Shown: piece by piece, positions 20,753-29,094 of the stretch
How the letters are laid out: the number at the start of each line of letters is the position of its first letter
How positions within the stretch are numbered: position 1 is the first letter of the stretch
Source: a virus
Virus record (IMG/VR): IMGVR_UViG_3300017991_000319
Span: 1 to 29,855 of that record
Reading direction: 5' to 3' (one strand)
Length of the DNA stretch: 29,855 nucleotides
Notes under the pieces: generated by a model
What the model saw: only the letters and a program-made list of their open reading frames with translations
Told to the model about the DNA's origin: nothing
The model's database searches: none
Position numbers and translations under genes: made by a program

Positions 20753-20827
20753 TGGGGATGACAGGAATCGAACCTGTCACCCTGCCAGCCGGAAAACCCA
20801 GCAAATCGCGATATTTGCCACACCCCC
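20753..20827 (-). other. tRNA-like sequence, candidate attP core
   Basis: Read on the minus strand, GGGGGTG can pair with CATCCCC (7-bp acceptor with one G-T). GCAA ... TTGC forms a D-like stem and ACAGG-TTCGATT-CCTGT a canonical T arm with TTC and A58, with 75 nt in all. The anticodon arm does not form properly (candidate anticodon CCG in a broken stem) and the D loop lacks GG. It is therefore unlikely to be a working tRNA. It fits phages that carry part of a host tRNA 3' half as their attachment site, about 130 nt from the integrase gene. Confidence 0.5.
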
Positions 20828-20959
20828 CTTCGTAGGGGATTCCCGCAAAATTCGCGACCTGATGCCGCGATTGGCTTTCGTCAATAAGCATGCATGAGGG
20901 GCAGCGGTTAGGAGGCCGCACGGAAATGCCACAGGGACGTCAGCAGAAAATGGCGTTCA

Positions 20960-21799
20960 GTGTTTCGCCCGTTGTCGCTGCCAGAACTGGCAGCAGATTA
21001 TCTGTCCGCACGCGACGTGTGCCCGCGATATGCTCGCGGGTTCGCGCACAAGGTGTCTGCGTTCTGCGAGTGGTCTGGCAGCACGTCGCCTGATTGCCTG
21101 TCCGAAGGGCGGCTCAACGATTACCTGCGCAGCCTGCGAGCTGCGGGCAGATCGCCTGCGACGGTGAGAAACCACCGCAACGACTTATTAGTGCTCTGGC
21201 GATGGCTGGCCGACGCTGGGCAAGTGCCGCAGCCAGCGGCGCGAGAAGTGATGGCGGTTCGCGTGCCTTACAGCGTGCCCGATTGCTGGATGCTTGACGA
21301 GGTGCGAGCTCTGCTGTCTGCCGCTGAGTCGCTGGCGGGCGACCTGCCCAACGGCGTGCCGGCTGCGGCGTACTGGTCGGCTGCGATCCGCGTAGGATGG
21401 GAAACGGGCCTGAGGCTAGGCGACATGCAGCGGCTGAAAATGTCGCAACTGTCCGGCTGCCAGCTCGTAACTGTCGCCAGCAAAACCGGGCAGAGGCAAA
21501 TCCACACGCTTACCGCAGATTGCGTTGGCTCGCTGGAGGCCCTAGACCGGCCTGTGCCGCTGGCGTGGCCTTATCGGCCAAATAGATTTGGCATCCACTT
21601 TGAGCGCCTGCGCAAGGCAGCAGGCGTGCGTCGCGGGACGTGGAAGTGGTTCCGCCGCGCGTCAGGATCCTACGTCGCTGCGAAGCATGGAGAGGCAGCC
21701 GGTGCGGCGCATTTGGGACATACCAGCGTGGCGACGTTTCGGAAGTTTTACGACGCGCGGCTTGTTGCCGAGGCGCGGCCGATGCCGCCGAAGTTGTAG
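20960..21799 (+). CDS. int: tyrosine recombinase (phage integrase), 279 aa
   Basis: The N-terminal SAM-like core-binding domain covers about residues 8-90 (ELAADYLSARDVCPRYARGF; SPATVRNHRNDLLVLWRWLA). The catalytic domain has Arg at about 152 in WETGLRLGDMQRLK, Lys 175 in ASKTGQ, Arg 232 in WKWFRRASGSYVA (the usual preceding His is Lys), the HLGHTS motif and the nucleophile Tyr 264 in FRKFYDARL. The start is GTG, the only start codon between the upstream stop and the conserved domain. It is the only well-supported plus-strand gene and opposes the structural operon. Together with the tRNA-like site it marks a temperate phage. Confidence 0.9.
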   Translation: MFRPLSLPELAADYLSARDVCPRYARGFAHKVSAFCEWSGSTSPDCLSEGRLNDYLRSLRAAGRSPATVRNHRNDLLVLWRWLADAGQVPQPAAREVMAVRVPYSVPDCWMLDEVRALLSAAESLAGDLPNGVPAAAYWSAAIRVGWETGLRLGDMQRLKMSQLSGCQLVTVASKTGQRQIHTLTADCVGSLEALDRPVPLAWPYRPNRFGIHFERLRKAAGVRRGTWKWFRRASGSYVAAKHGEAAGAAHLGHTSVATFRKFYDARLVAEARPMPPKL

Positions 21800-21820
21800 C
21801 AAGCAACGCGAGGAGACAAA

Positions 21821-21943
21821 ATGACACACGCACCGCTGCGGACGAAATTCGACCTCGCGTCGTGTGGGCGGCAACGCTCCTATATCCGCCGGTGCGCTTA
21901 TTCCACAGCCCGGAAGCTCTCGCACCCGTGGCACAGGTGGTAG
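21821..21943 (+). CDS. possible small ORF downstream of the integrase, 40 aa
   Basis: The ATG follows GAGGAGACAAA, a strong ribosome site, 21 nt after the integrase stop. The peptide (MTHAPLRTKFDLASCGRQRS and onward) is Arg-rich and has no family match that I know. It overlaps the end of the opposing gene 21898-22215 by 46 bp. ACGCGAGG at 21806-21813 can pair with CCTCGCGT at 21853-21860, which could hide the ribosome site. It may be a real small gene, a decayed gene, or chance. Confidence 0.3.
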   Translation: MTHAPLRTKFDLASCGRQRSYIRRCAYSTARKLSHPWHRW

Positions 21944-22215
21944 ATAGACGCCTCAGGCTGCCTCTGGCGCCACTGCACCAGCGCATCGCCCTGCGGGTTG
22001 TAGCCAGGGAGGCACCTGCCAAATCGCTGGCAGACAAACGCAGGCTCGTCCCGCTCGCGGCCCCCGCAGCATTGCACTTTGATCGGCGCGACCTGAGTCG
22101 ACCGCCAACCGCAAGCATCAGGGGCCTTGCACTCCTGCACAACGCGGCCAGTTCGGCTAGCCGGCTTCTGCTGGCCGCACTGCGTGCAACGATCTCCGCC
22201 CCAAACGCACCACAT
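21898..22215 (-). CDS. Cys-rich putative zinc-binding protein, 105 aa
   Basis: The start overlaps the upstream stop as TAATG. Cys pairs are spread over the whole length: CVWGGDRCTQCGQQ, KAPDACGW, VQCCGG, FVCQRFGRC, and HLCHGC near the C-terminus. Thirteen or so Cys in 105 residues suggests two or more zinc knuckles or disulfides. It is the last gene of the head-tail operon and converges on the integrase. I do not know a family; small Cys-rich proteins at this place may be virion decoration or host-interaction proteins. Confidence 0.75.
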   Translation of the reverse strand: MWCVWGGDRCTQCGQQKPASRTGRVVQECKAPDACGWRSTQVAPIKVQCCGGRERDEPAFVCQRFGRCLPGYNPQGDALVQWRQRQPEASIYHLCHGCESFRAVE

Positions 22216-22778
22216 TAGACCGACTCAAATTCGACGGCAGGGTTAGCGTCCCAGTCGCACAGGCAATCGCCGTTGGGGAAGCCACCGCAGTCTGTCTTGG
22301 GCGTCAAGCTGTAGACCGTGCCAGTCTCGATTGTGCTGAGCCCTGTGATCTCGGCAATGAGCGAATCGAACTCCACCACGCCTTTGGCTCGTACGTACAG
22401 CTGCACCTTGCCATTGCCGCCGCCGCCAGAAGGGCAGACAACGTTGACTTTATACTGCAACTTATACCAATACCCGAAATACGGGTTGCCCCCCAAGCAT
22501 CGCGCCTCGTCAGTGCCGCTGCCGTAATTCCATCGATTGTCGCCCGAGACCCAGCCTGCAACAACGTCTGTCACGTTGATGGCGTCGCACGCTACGTCTG
22601 CGCCGATCGGCACGGGATCGCATGTGGTGAAGTCGACCGTTAGCCTGGCCTGCCACAGCGAGCCGTCGAAAGTGCCGTCGCAAATGTCGGTTGCGTCGCA
22701 CGGGCAGTCTGCGCACCTTTCGCGTGCGCCTGCCACCCGCACTCGTTGGCCACTTGCATTGCGCCATCGGCTTGCCAT
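22215..22778 (-). CDS. Cys-rich minor structural candidate, 187 aa
   Basis: TAATG overlaps couple it to both neighbours. The N-terminal part carries CADCPCDATDICDGTFDGS, a compact Cys cluster, and the C-terminal part TDCGGFPNGDCLCDWDANP. The middle is beta-rich with a Gly loop (VNVVCPSGGGGNGKVQLYV), as in virion or adhesin proteins. No signal peptide. It is probably a tail-tip or fibre-type protein from its place downstream of the tape measure genes; planctomycete genomes hold similar Cys-rich beta proteins. Confidence 0.75.
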   Translation of the reverse strand: MASRWRNASGQRVRVAGARERCADCPCDATDICDGTFDGSLWQARLTVDFTTCDPVPIGADVACDAINVTDVVAGWVSGDNRWNYGSGTDEARCLGGNPYFGYWYKLQYKVNVVCPSGGGGNGKVQLYVRAKGVVEFDSLIAEITGLSTIETGTVYSLTPKTDCGGFPNGDCLCDWDANPAVEFESV

Positions 22779-24532
22779 TAGCAGCTACCGTCGTCTTGCC
22801 ATTCCGGCGTGTCGCTGGCGTCGTGGCCGATCGATTGGTTATTGCCTGCGGTCCAGCCAGCCAGCTCTTGCAGCACGCTTTCTACCGAAACCCACTTAAT
22901 GTCGGATTCCGTGTTACCATCCGCGACCAGCACGCGAAAGCTGGCTGAAGTAAAGCCTTCTCGCCCACGCAAAAACCAGTGATGGTTCGCGCCGTCGCCG
23001 CAGTCCCAGTGGCTCGTCTCGTCGCTGCCTACCTCGTCATTCCATTGTGCGTAGATCCAGTCGGTTGCGCCGCTTGGTATGTCGACCTTGGCGGTTACTG
23101 GCACGCTAACCGTAATTTCTGAAGCTGCAGTTGCTGCTGGCGAAGCGCCTGAAACAGCTTCTACGTTGTCTAGCACGAACGACGTAGACGATCGCGTGAC
23201 AGACGACCCTTTTAGCTTGCCGCGTATGCGGTGAAACTTAGCCCCTGTGATTGGGTGTAGGAAGTTGTAGTGATCGTCTGCCTCGTCGTACAGCACCATC
23301 CATTTGTCGCCAGACTCCGCGAATTCGATGACCCCCAAATCGTCGTGGCACTCAAAAGCGCCAGTGCCCGAATCTGCCGCGGGATAGCGGCCGCGGGTTG
23401 GATTGCCATATTGCAGCTGTGCGTCTGCGTCCAGTGGCGCGACAGTCGTAGTCCCACTCGATTGCCCGTCTTCCGAGAGCGTCACGGCAATCAGCATCAT
23501 CGGGCCTTCTTGGTTGATGATGCGATAGCCAGCTACGCCAGTGCTGTTGTAGTCGTCGGTAAACTTGTAACAGTAGCCCCGGTAGCCGTTTTGAGCGCCG
23601 ATCGCGTCGGTAAACGCAGCCTTGCCGACATACTGTTGAGCCGAATCGACGACGTAGAACGCGGCAGCCGCAGCGTTCATGGTATCGTCCGCCAGAACAG
23701 GCTTTGCCAGCTTAGCAGCATCGGCCAGCGCCATATCCTGCGTCAATTCGTAATAGACGTTGTTTGCAGCTGGAGATCCGCCGGCCCCGCTGCCTTTGCG
23801 ATCTGGCTCGTACTCTCCGTCTGCGTCGCGCTTCCAAAGTATGAGCGTGTCGCCAGTGCTGAACTCCTCGGCAAAACTGTTGCGCACCGTCAAAGTCGTG
23901 CCAGTCTCTTCGCCAAACACAACCTCTGTTTTCGTCGCGTTGAAGGTGGTCGCACTGGTCGCGACGTCTGAATCGACGGTTGCCTTAACGCAAGTCGCCG
24001 ACTGGCCAACGCCTGGCAGGAAAACAGTCGCCCATTGCACGCCTGTGCCCGTTTCGGCCGGCGTCATCGGGATAGCGCCTGTGCTGCCCGACGCTAGTTC
24101 GGCTGTGTCGCCCGTTACGATGTTGGCGTATCGGTGGCCCGCATTGGTCACATTGACTTTTGCCGCAGCCACGCCAACAACGACTGCCCTGCGTATTTTG
24201 CCAGCGGGAATTGGCTCTAAGGCGACGCAAACCCTACCGCTGTGCTGGTCTTGGTTGGGTGCCACTCCAATAACGTGCTGCGCATTGGCTGCGAAGGTAT
24301 TGGCCGAGTTGCTCGCAGTAACGATTGCCCCGTCGATGCCCAAGACGCCGCCGCGAGGAACTTCCGAAACCGTCGTGTTTTTTACGAGCACCACGTTAGC
24401 GGGCAGATCGGATGCCTGCCGCTGCGCCTGTGGCGCTGGCAACGACTGGTCGTGCGTGACGTAGTTGTACCAGCGAGCTGTAAGATTGCCCTTCAGCTCG
24501 TCGCCTGGCGAGACGCGATCAAATTCAGGCAT
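22778..24532 (-). CDS. large minor tail/virion protein, 584 aa
   Basis: The sequence is beta-rich, with many Gly/Thr/Ala stretches (VPRGGVLGIDGAIVTASNSA; GIPMTPAETGTGVQ type; SGTTTVAPLDADAQLQYGNP) and few charged helices, as in phage tail-tip or capsid-decorating proteins. Residues about 245-350 hold a segment (NVYYELTQDMALADAAKLAK) that may form a separate domain. It lacks a signal peptide. It is coupled on both sides (TAATG, ATGA). The role is inferred from its position downstream of the tape measure; I do not recognise a named family. Confidence 0.78.
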   Translation of the reverse strand: MPEFDRVSPGDELKGNLTARWYNYVTHDQSLPAPQAQRQASDLPANVVLVKNTTVSEVPRGGVLGIDGAIVTASNSANTFAANAQHVIGVAPNQDQHSGRVCVALEPIPAGKIRRAVVVGVAAAKVNVTNAGHRYANIVTGDTAELASGSTGAIPMTPAETGTGVQWATVFLPGVGQSATCVKATVDSDVATSATTFNATKTEVVFGEETGTTLTVRNSFAEEFSTGDTLILWKRDADGEYEPDRKGSGAGGSPAANNVYYELTQDMALADAAKLAKPVLADDTMNAAAAAFYVVDSAQQYVGKAAFTDAIGAQNGYRGYCYKFTDDYNSTGVAGYRIINQEGPMMLIAVTLSEDGQSSGTTTVAPLDADAQLQYGNPTRGRYPAADSGTGAFECHDDLGVIEFAESGDKWMVLYDEADDHYNFLHPITGAKFHRIRGKLKGSSVTRSSTSFVLDNVEAVSGASPAATAASEITVSVPVTAKVDIPSGATDWIYAQWNDEVGSDETSHWDCGDGANHHWFLRGREGFTSASFRVLVADGNTESDIKWVSVESVLQELAGWTAGNNQSIGHDASDTPEWQDDGSC

Positions 24533-25338
24533 CAGGCTGGCAGACCAAGAAAAGTGGGGAAATTAACCGAGTCGTAGATGCGCTCGCAGTAGACCGCCAG
24601 CGGCAGTTCGACCAGAAATTCTGCAGTCTCGTCCTCGCTCGGCTCGGTGAGTACCCAGAGGTGTTCCCAAGAGCCCTTTTCCACGCCTGTGATTGTCCCG
24701 AAGGTCAAGCCAGTCTCCGGGGCCACGCTCAAAAACTTGAAGCTGATGGCATAATCGTCTTCATTGCGCTTGCTGCCGCTGGCGCCCATGAACATGCAGC
24801 TTTCCGCAGGCTGGTTGCGCCAGAGCGCGTCGTTAACCTTAAAGGCCGCCGCCCGAAGATTGGCGACAAACACATTATTGACAGTTGCGATCGGCAAATA
24901 CTTGGTCACGCTGAACGACAGCTGCGGGACAAACTTTTCCGTCCCCAGAAACTCGCCTTTGCGGTAGCCAATTCCTCCGCCAAACGATGGGGCGTCGGTG
25001 CCGTAAGTCGCCACCGTTTGCTTGCTGTGCGTTACGTGGACCTGCCGCGGCTCGATGTCGAAAGAGACAATCTCCTCGCCGGTGCCTGGCACGCTCAGCC
25101 TACGCGCCTTGCGGTAGCTGACTGTAATTGAATGCACCGACTCGTCGCCATCTGTCGGTGTAATGCTGATTTGATCTCGCACCAATCCTGCGAAGATCGG
25201 CGGAGATGCGGCAAGGACATTCAGTTCGACGACCTCAGGATCGCTCGAACCATACGCCGCATAGTGGATTGCCCCAGTCGGCTGGTCTGACGCAACTAGG
25301 CTGCGGCTGCGGGTTAGCTCTTTGACGAAAACGCTCAT
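24532..25338 (-). CDS. putative distal tail/tail-associated protein, 268 aa
   Basis: It follows the tape measure directly with an ATGA overlap, the place of distal tail proteins in siphoviruses. The protein is beta-rich and about the length of a Dit-type hub protein (TRSRSLVASDQPTGAIHYAA; VSFDIEPRQVHVTHSKQTVA; FLSVAPETGLTFGTITGVEK). I cannot identify signature residues, so distal tail protein is an inference from position and size. Confidence 0.7.
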   Translation of the reverse strand: MSVFVKELTRSRSLVASDQPTGAIHYAAYGSSDPEVVELNVLAASPPIFAGLVRDQISITPTDGDESVHSITVSYRKARRLSVPGTGEEIVSFDIEPRQVHVTHSKQTVATYGTDAPSFGGGIGYRKGEFLGTEKFVPQLSFSVTKYLPIATVNNVFVANLRAAAFKVNDALWRNQPAESCMFMGASGSKRNEDDYAISFKFLSVAPETGLTFGTITGVEKGSWEHLWVLTEPSEDETAEFLVELPLAVYCERIYDSVNFPTFLGLPA

Positions 25339-26597
25339 CCAAACACCAAACCTGTGTTATCGCGCAGCAAATCCAACAACGCTTCCTGCTTCACAAGTTG
25401 CCGCTCATTGACTTTGACCAGCTCGTCCATTTCCATTGGCGGCATCGCCGGATTAGGCATGATCGGCGGCCCGATGCTAGCGCCTGGCATGAACCCGCCC
25501 GGCAAAACATCCTCAAACCCTCCCATCATTTTTTGCGAGTCGGCCTCCATGTCTCGAGTCGACTCGTACTGCATCAAATTCCGCACCGCACTGCCAATCG
25601 CGTTGGAGACGTCTTCCCACGCCGCAGCAAGTGCAACTACGGATGCCGTAATGCCAACGATCGCCGCGATAAGCGGATGCGCCATGATTGCAGTCATGCC
25701 CGCCGTAATCGCACTGATAGCCAAGCTGATTGAACCAAGCGCCGCCAGTAGCCCGCCGCCAGCCAATAGACCAGTAGCTAGCCCCTGATTCGCCGCCAAA
25801 AACTCGCCAGCCGATTTTGCAACCGCAGCCAACTTGCCAACCAGGGGCGTAATGGCTGGCAGCAATCCCTTGCCTATAGCCACTGCGGCATCCTGCAAAG
25901 TTCCTTCCATAGCCTTAAGCTGGTTGGCGAAACTGCCGCTTGTCCGCTGCGCATCGCCTTGCGCCTTAGTAGTCCCCCGCAGAATGATGTTGTACCGAGC
26001 CATTGCCTTTTGAGCTTCAGTCGCGACATCAGGATCAAGTTGCATGTTCAGCAACTCTTGCTCTACTGCAGCCGCGCTGACGATAACTCCATACTTCTTC
26101 ATCGTCTCGCCGCTTCCAGTCATCGCGGCTTGCAAGTCCCGAATAACGTCGGCTGTGCGCATGTTATTGAAACTGCCCAGATCCTGCGCGAGCTGAGTAA
26201 CTGATTTTGTAAGCTCAAACGCATCTTCCGCCGCCATGCCCATTGGCACAAACAAGTCCTGAAAAGAGGCCATTTGCCCAGCGATCTCTCCTTTCGATCG
26301 GCCAATCGTTGAAGCCAGTCCGTCGGCAAAAGACTTGGCGTCTTTTTCTAGATCGCCAAACACGACTGAGAACTTTGACATGGCCTCCTGCGCGTCGCTG
26401 GCTGCCTTGATTGGGCCGGCAAACGCTGCAACAACCGACCCCCCAAAGGCGAGAGCGCCTGTGCCGAATTGCCGCATTTGGCGGCCTGTTTGCTGCAGGT
26501 TCTTTTCAAGATTGCGCAACCCTTGCTGCAGTTTCGCATCGCTAAGAGTTAGCTCGATGTAGGCGCGGCCTGCCCTGATTGCGTTACCTATTGCCAT
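25335..26597 (-). CDS. tape measure protein, 420 aa
   Basis: The pattern is that of a TP901-type tape measure. An N-terminal helical region (AKLQQGLRNLEKNLQQTGRQ; AFAGPIKAASDAQEAMSKFS) is followed by KGEIAGQMASFQDLFVPMGM and MTGSGETMKKYGVIVSAAAV. A long hydrophobic Gly/Ala-rich segment covers residues 272-327. At 420 residues it is short for siphoviruses, so the tail should be short. The ATG overlaps the chaperone T end by 14 nt. It sets tail length and exits with the DNA during infection. Confidence 0.88.
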   Translation of the reverse strand: MAIGNAIRAGRAYIELTLSDAKLQQGLRNLEKNLQQTGRQMRQFGTGALAFGGSVVAAFAGPIKAASDAQEAMSKFSVVFGDLEKDAKSFADGLASTIGRSKGEIAGQMASFQDLFVPMGMAAEDAFELTKSVTQLAQDLGSFNNMRTADVIRDLQAAMTGSGETMKKYGVIVSAAAVEQELLNMQLDPDVATEAQKAMARYNIILRGTTKAQGDAQRTSGSFANQLKAMEGTLQDAAVAIGKGLLPAITPLVGKLAAVAKSAGEFLAANQGLATGLLAGGGLLAALGSISLAISAITAGMTAIMAHPLIAAIVGITASVVALAAAWEDVSNAIGSAVRNLMQYESTRDMEADSQKMMGGFEDVLPGGFMPGASIGPPIMPNPAMPPMEMDELVKVNERQLVKQEALLDLLRDNTGLVFG

Positions 26598-26892
26598 TGC
26601 GTTTTGCCCACGCTCTCAGTTTGGCCTGCACCAACGCAGGGTCGGGCTTAGGACGCGAGACTGCCGCAAAAGGGTTGATGTCCCACGGCTGAATGGGCGT
26701 CCTCGGTTTGCGTGAAAAATTAGGCTGCGAGTTGACCACCCAAGCAGTTTGCACAGACATCCGCCCCCAGTTGTCCTGCTGCTTGCACTTCGCCGCTGCG
26801 TGCAGCTCGCGCAACGACCAAGGCCATGGTTCTAGGCCAGCGATCGCCGCATACTGGGCAACTAGCTGCCAGAACGTCGGTTGATTTGCATG
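26584..26892 (-). CDS. tail assembly chaperone T extension (reached by -1 frameshift)
   Basis: The frame has no good start of its own (TTG at 26814 only), but it is open upstream into the end of the G gene. Read from about 26892 it gives HANQPTFWQLVAQYAAIAGL, then EPWPWSLRELHAA and NWGRMSVQTAWVVNSQPN, the typical T half of the G/GT chaperone of siphoviruses. It lies in the -1 frame relative to G. The GT fusion would bind tail tube and tape measure during assembly. A clear slippery heptamer is not evident; the shift would lie near the end of G (about 26860-26910). Confidence 0.72.
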   Translation of the reverse strand, partial: HANQPTFWQLVAQYAAIAGLEPWPWSLRELHAAAKCKQQDNWGRMSVQTAWVVNSQPNFSRKPRTPIQPWDINPFAAVSRPKPDPALVQAKLRAWAKRNGNR

Positions 26893-27329
26893 TCCGCCTC
26901 CCGCTGCGCCCGCTGAAGGATCTGAGGAATCTGCTGCACCGTCTGGTCTGCAATCGCCTCCAGCCCCTGCTCTACCGCTTCCATCGCCCCGCTGAGTATT
27001 TTGCGGACAGCTGGCCTCATCGGGGCACGGGTAAAATGGATAACGGCCTCCTGCATCGCCATATAGGCCGCGTCGCTGGCGTCGCCGGTCAGGGATTCGC
27101 CAAACTCTTCTGGCGTAACCTGCATTTGCTCAGCCTGTGCCTCGCAAATCACGTACAACACTGCGACAAACAAAAAGGGGTCGGCGGCCATTTGCAAAAA
27201 CGCTTGCCCGTCCTGAACCTTCCCAAAGTCTACGCCAAGGCTGTCGCGAATGCGGCGTGCCATGCCGATGGTCAGCAGCAGGCGCCAAGTGCGGCCTGCA
27301 TTGTCGGTAAACTGCGGAGCGTCAGTCAT
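26862..27329 (-). CDS. tail assembly chaperone G, 155 aa
   Basis: The gene lies between the major tail protein and the tape measure, the usual chaperone place. The sequence is acidic and helical (WRLLLTIGMARRIRDSLGVD; QVTPEEFGESLTGDASDAAY; AVRKILSGAMEAVEQGLEAI). It ends at 26862, where a -1 frame continues into T-like sequence. G proteins bind the tape measure and keep it soluble. The start follows the major tail gene's stop by 1 nt. Confidence 0.8.
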   Translation of the reverse strand: MTDAPQFTDNAGRTWRLLLTIGMARRIRDSLGVDFGKVQDGQAFLQMAADPFLFVAVLYVICEAQAEQMQVTPEEFGESLTGDASDAAYMAMQEAVIHFTRAPMRPAVRKILSGAMEAVEQGLEAIADQTVQQIPQILQRAQREADMQINRRSGS

Positions 27330-27330
27330 G

Positions 27331-27783
27331 TTACGGCGCCGAGACGGTCACCTCTGTCAAATCGTAGTCGCTGTTCATGTGGCGAAATGCGCTGACTGCG
27401 AAAGTAGCGGGGCCAGAAGTGGGCGCGGTCATTGCGCGGCCCATGAGCACGCACTCCATTTTGTGGTAGACCGTCCCCGTGGTGTCAATTGGCCCGTCCG
27501 CCACTGCCAACGTGATCACGTCGCCGCTGGTCATTGCGTCGACGATCGCCGTCACAGAGGCGTCGCCTTTGTCGTACGCCAACGTAAAGTTGATCGCGGG
27601 ATCGCTTTGGCCCCGCAAATGGCCCATCGCGATTCCTCGCACTGGGAAGCTGATGTCGTCCGGGTTTTCGTTGACGTCAATATCGCCAGCTGCATTGACT
27701 TCCGTCCATGTGGGCGTGCTCCAGCTTCCACTACTCATGTGGTACAGCTTGAGATCGATGCCTCGCTTGTAATCCTTGGCCAT
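27331..27783 (-). CDS. major tail tube protein, 150 aa
   Basis: GAGGAG precedes the ATG at about 9 nt, the strongest ribosome site in this operon, as expected for a highly made protein. The sequence is beta-rich with the typical tube features: MAKDYKRGIDLKLYHMSSGS at the N-terminus, DISFPVRGIAMGHLRGQSDP (compact beta hairpin), and KGDASVTAIVDAMTSGDVIT. Length and position match siphovirus tube proteins. Confidence 0.82.
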   Translation of the reverse strand: MAKDYKRGIDLKLYHMSSGSWSTPTWTEVNAAGDIDVNENPDDISFPVRGIAMGHLRGQSDPAINFTLAYDKGDASVTAIVDAMTSGDVITLAVADGPIDTTGTVYHKMECVLMGRAMTAPTSGPATFAVSAFRHMNSDYDLTEVTVSAP

Positions 27784-27789
27784 TTCGCG

Positions 27790-28314
27790 TTATCTCCTCG
27801 CCGTTAACGGCAGTTTGGCAATGCGGTCTGCAAATTTCTCATATGCTTTCTCGAACGCCGGCGCAACGAACGGAAACGCACGGTAGTTGGCTGGCTTCTG
27901 GTCAAGCATTGCTGGTCCGCCTTTGTCCAACAATTCTGGCACGGTTTTGGCTGCGATCGGGACTGTCTTGCTGCGGAAATTTGCAATCGAAGGTCCGGCG
28001 ACGAGGCTCCCCTCTTTTTCGAACACCTGAAATCCCACCAGCCTGGCCAACGCGCCTGCGTGCCCGTTTTTGGTTCGATGGGTGTAGGGTGGTCGCACTT
28101 TGCCAGCATGGGTTTTTGCACGCTTCGGGGGGTTCTTGTTAAGCATGCGATACATTGTCTTGCGAGCGTAGCCGCCTGTCTGAAAGAGCACTCGCCGCCG
28201 CTTGTCGTCGATTGCGGCCATTAGTCGGTTCGTCTCCAAGACAACCGTAGCAAATCCATTGGCCTTGCCGCCCATGAGCGTGCGCTTCGTCGCCAATCGG
28301 CTCATTACGCCCAT
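27790..28314 (-). CDS. HK97 gp10-like tail component, 174 aa
   Basis: The N-terminus is basic (SRLATKRTLMGGKANGFATV; NRLMAAIDDKRRRVLFQTGG). The central PYTHRTKNGHAGALARLVG is the KPPR/PY-x-HR-type region of gp10-like proteins. The C-terminus YRAFPFVAPAFEKAYEKFAD is the family's typical ending (P-F-x-PAFE). It forms part of the head-tail interface between tail tube and head. The start overlaps the previous stop as TAATG. Confidence 0.82.
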   Translation of the reverse strand: MGVMSRLATKRTLMGGKANGFATVVLETNRLMAAIDDKRRRVLFQTGGYARKTMYRMLNKNPPKRAKTHAGKVRPPYTHRTKNGHAGALARLVGFQVFEKEGSLVAGPSIANFRSKTVPIAAKTVPELLDKGGPAMLDQKPANYRAFPFVAPAFEKAYEKFADRIAKLPLTARR

Positions 28315-28727
28315 TATTCTATCGCCTCGTAGCTAGCCCGCATGCTGCCGACGTATTGCTTGCGGTTGCGCTCTGCTTCGCCATCCCACAGCGCAAGCAC
28401 TTCCGTGCTGCGATGCCGAGCTCCTGCAACGCTGCTGCCACGCAACGCCTCGCGTAGTTCTGTTAGGAGGGTCATCATTTCTGAGCGTCCGCGAGATGCG
28501 GTTAGCGGGGCCTGCACAATGATCTGTACTTCGCACGTTACTTGCCATCCGCCGGCCCGGTCTATCTCCTCTTCCGTCAGCGCGTAAGGCCACACTTGCA
28601 CTGTCAGCCCGTCGACTTCCCTCGCCGTGTTGGGGTTCTCTGCGTTGACTGCTGTAAACGCCTGCGACGGTGCGGCAATGGCATTAAGCAACGCCACTAC
28701 GCCGTCTGCAATGTCTTCGCCAGTCAT
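28314..28727 (-). CDS. tail completion/tail terminator-like protein, 137 aa
   Basis: The start overlaps the connector stop as ATGA. The pattern DIADGVVALLNAIAAPSQAF followed by LTVQVWPYALTEEEIDRAGG and WQVTCEVQIIVQAPL is the alpha-then-beta layout of tail completion (gpU/gp11-like) proteins. The position between connector and gp10-like protein agrees. It would cap the tail and join it to the head. Confidence 0.75.
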   Translation of the reverse strand: MTGEDIADGVVALLNAIAAPSQAFTAVNAENPNTAREVDGLTVQVWPYALTEEEIDRAGGWQVTCEVQIIVQAPLTASRGRSEMMTLLTELREALRGSSVAGARHRSTEVLALWDGEAERNRKQYVGSMRASYEAIE

Positions 28728-29089
28728 GTTTCCACCGCATAAACGCGGATCAGTAACTTAAATTGGTCTGAGTAGCGAAAGCATCGCTCGCCAGTGCGAT
28801 TGGCCACTACGTATGTCGTGGTTGCGCCAGACTCAGTGACGTCGATTTCGTCGCCCAGTTCTGGCAAAACTGCAACTCCGCCTAGCACTAAGTCGGACGC
28901 CTTCAGAATGAACGACCATTCTCGCGCTGTGACGCTGCCTTCGTCATCTCCATAGTCTTGATCGTCGGAGCGACCTCGAACTGCGGACAACGCAACCGTA
29001 GCGGCGCCGCGGCGGTAAGTGACCGTTACCCCCGCAGCAGCCGCCAGGGTTGCGTGCAGATTCGACATCAGCTTGGAGCCGAAAAGCAT
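28724..29089 (-). CDS. head-tail connector/head closure protein, 121 aa
   Basis: The sequence contains MSNLHATLAAAAGVTVTYRR, DQDYGDDEGSVTAREWSFIL and LPELGDEIDVTESGATTTYV. The middle and C-terminal parts have the beta layout of phage head closure/stopper proteins, which often contain a V-T-Y-RRG entry and an oxidised D-x-(I/V) strand. The ATG at 29089 follows the MCP stop by 5 nt; the next ATG (about 29068) is also possible. It connects portal/adaptor and tail. Confidence 0.75.
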   Translation of the reverse strand: MLFGSKLMSNLHATLAAAAGVTVTYRRGAATVALSAVRGRSDDQDYGDDEGSVTAREWSFILKASDLVLGGVAVLPELGDEIDVTESGATTTYVVANRTGERCFRYSDQFKLLIRVYAVET

Positions 29090-29094
29090 TAAGG

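Noticed and set aside
20753-20827. A functional tRNA-Arg (CCG)
   Set aside because: The stem around the candidate anticodon does not pair and the D loop lacks GG. I list it only as a tRNA-like attachment candidate.
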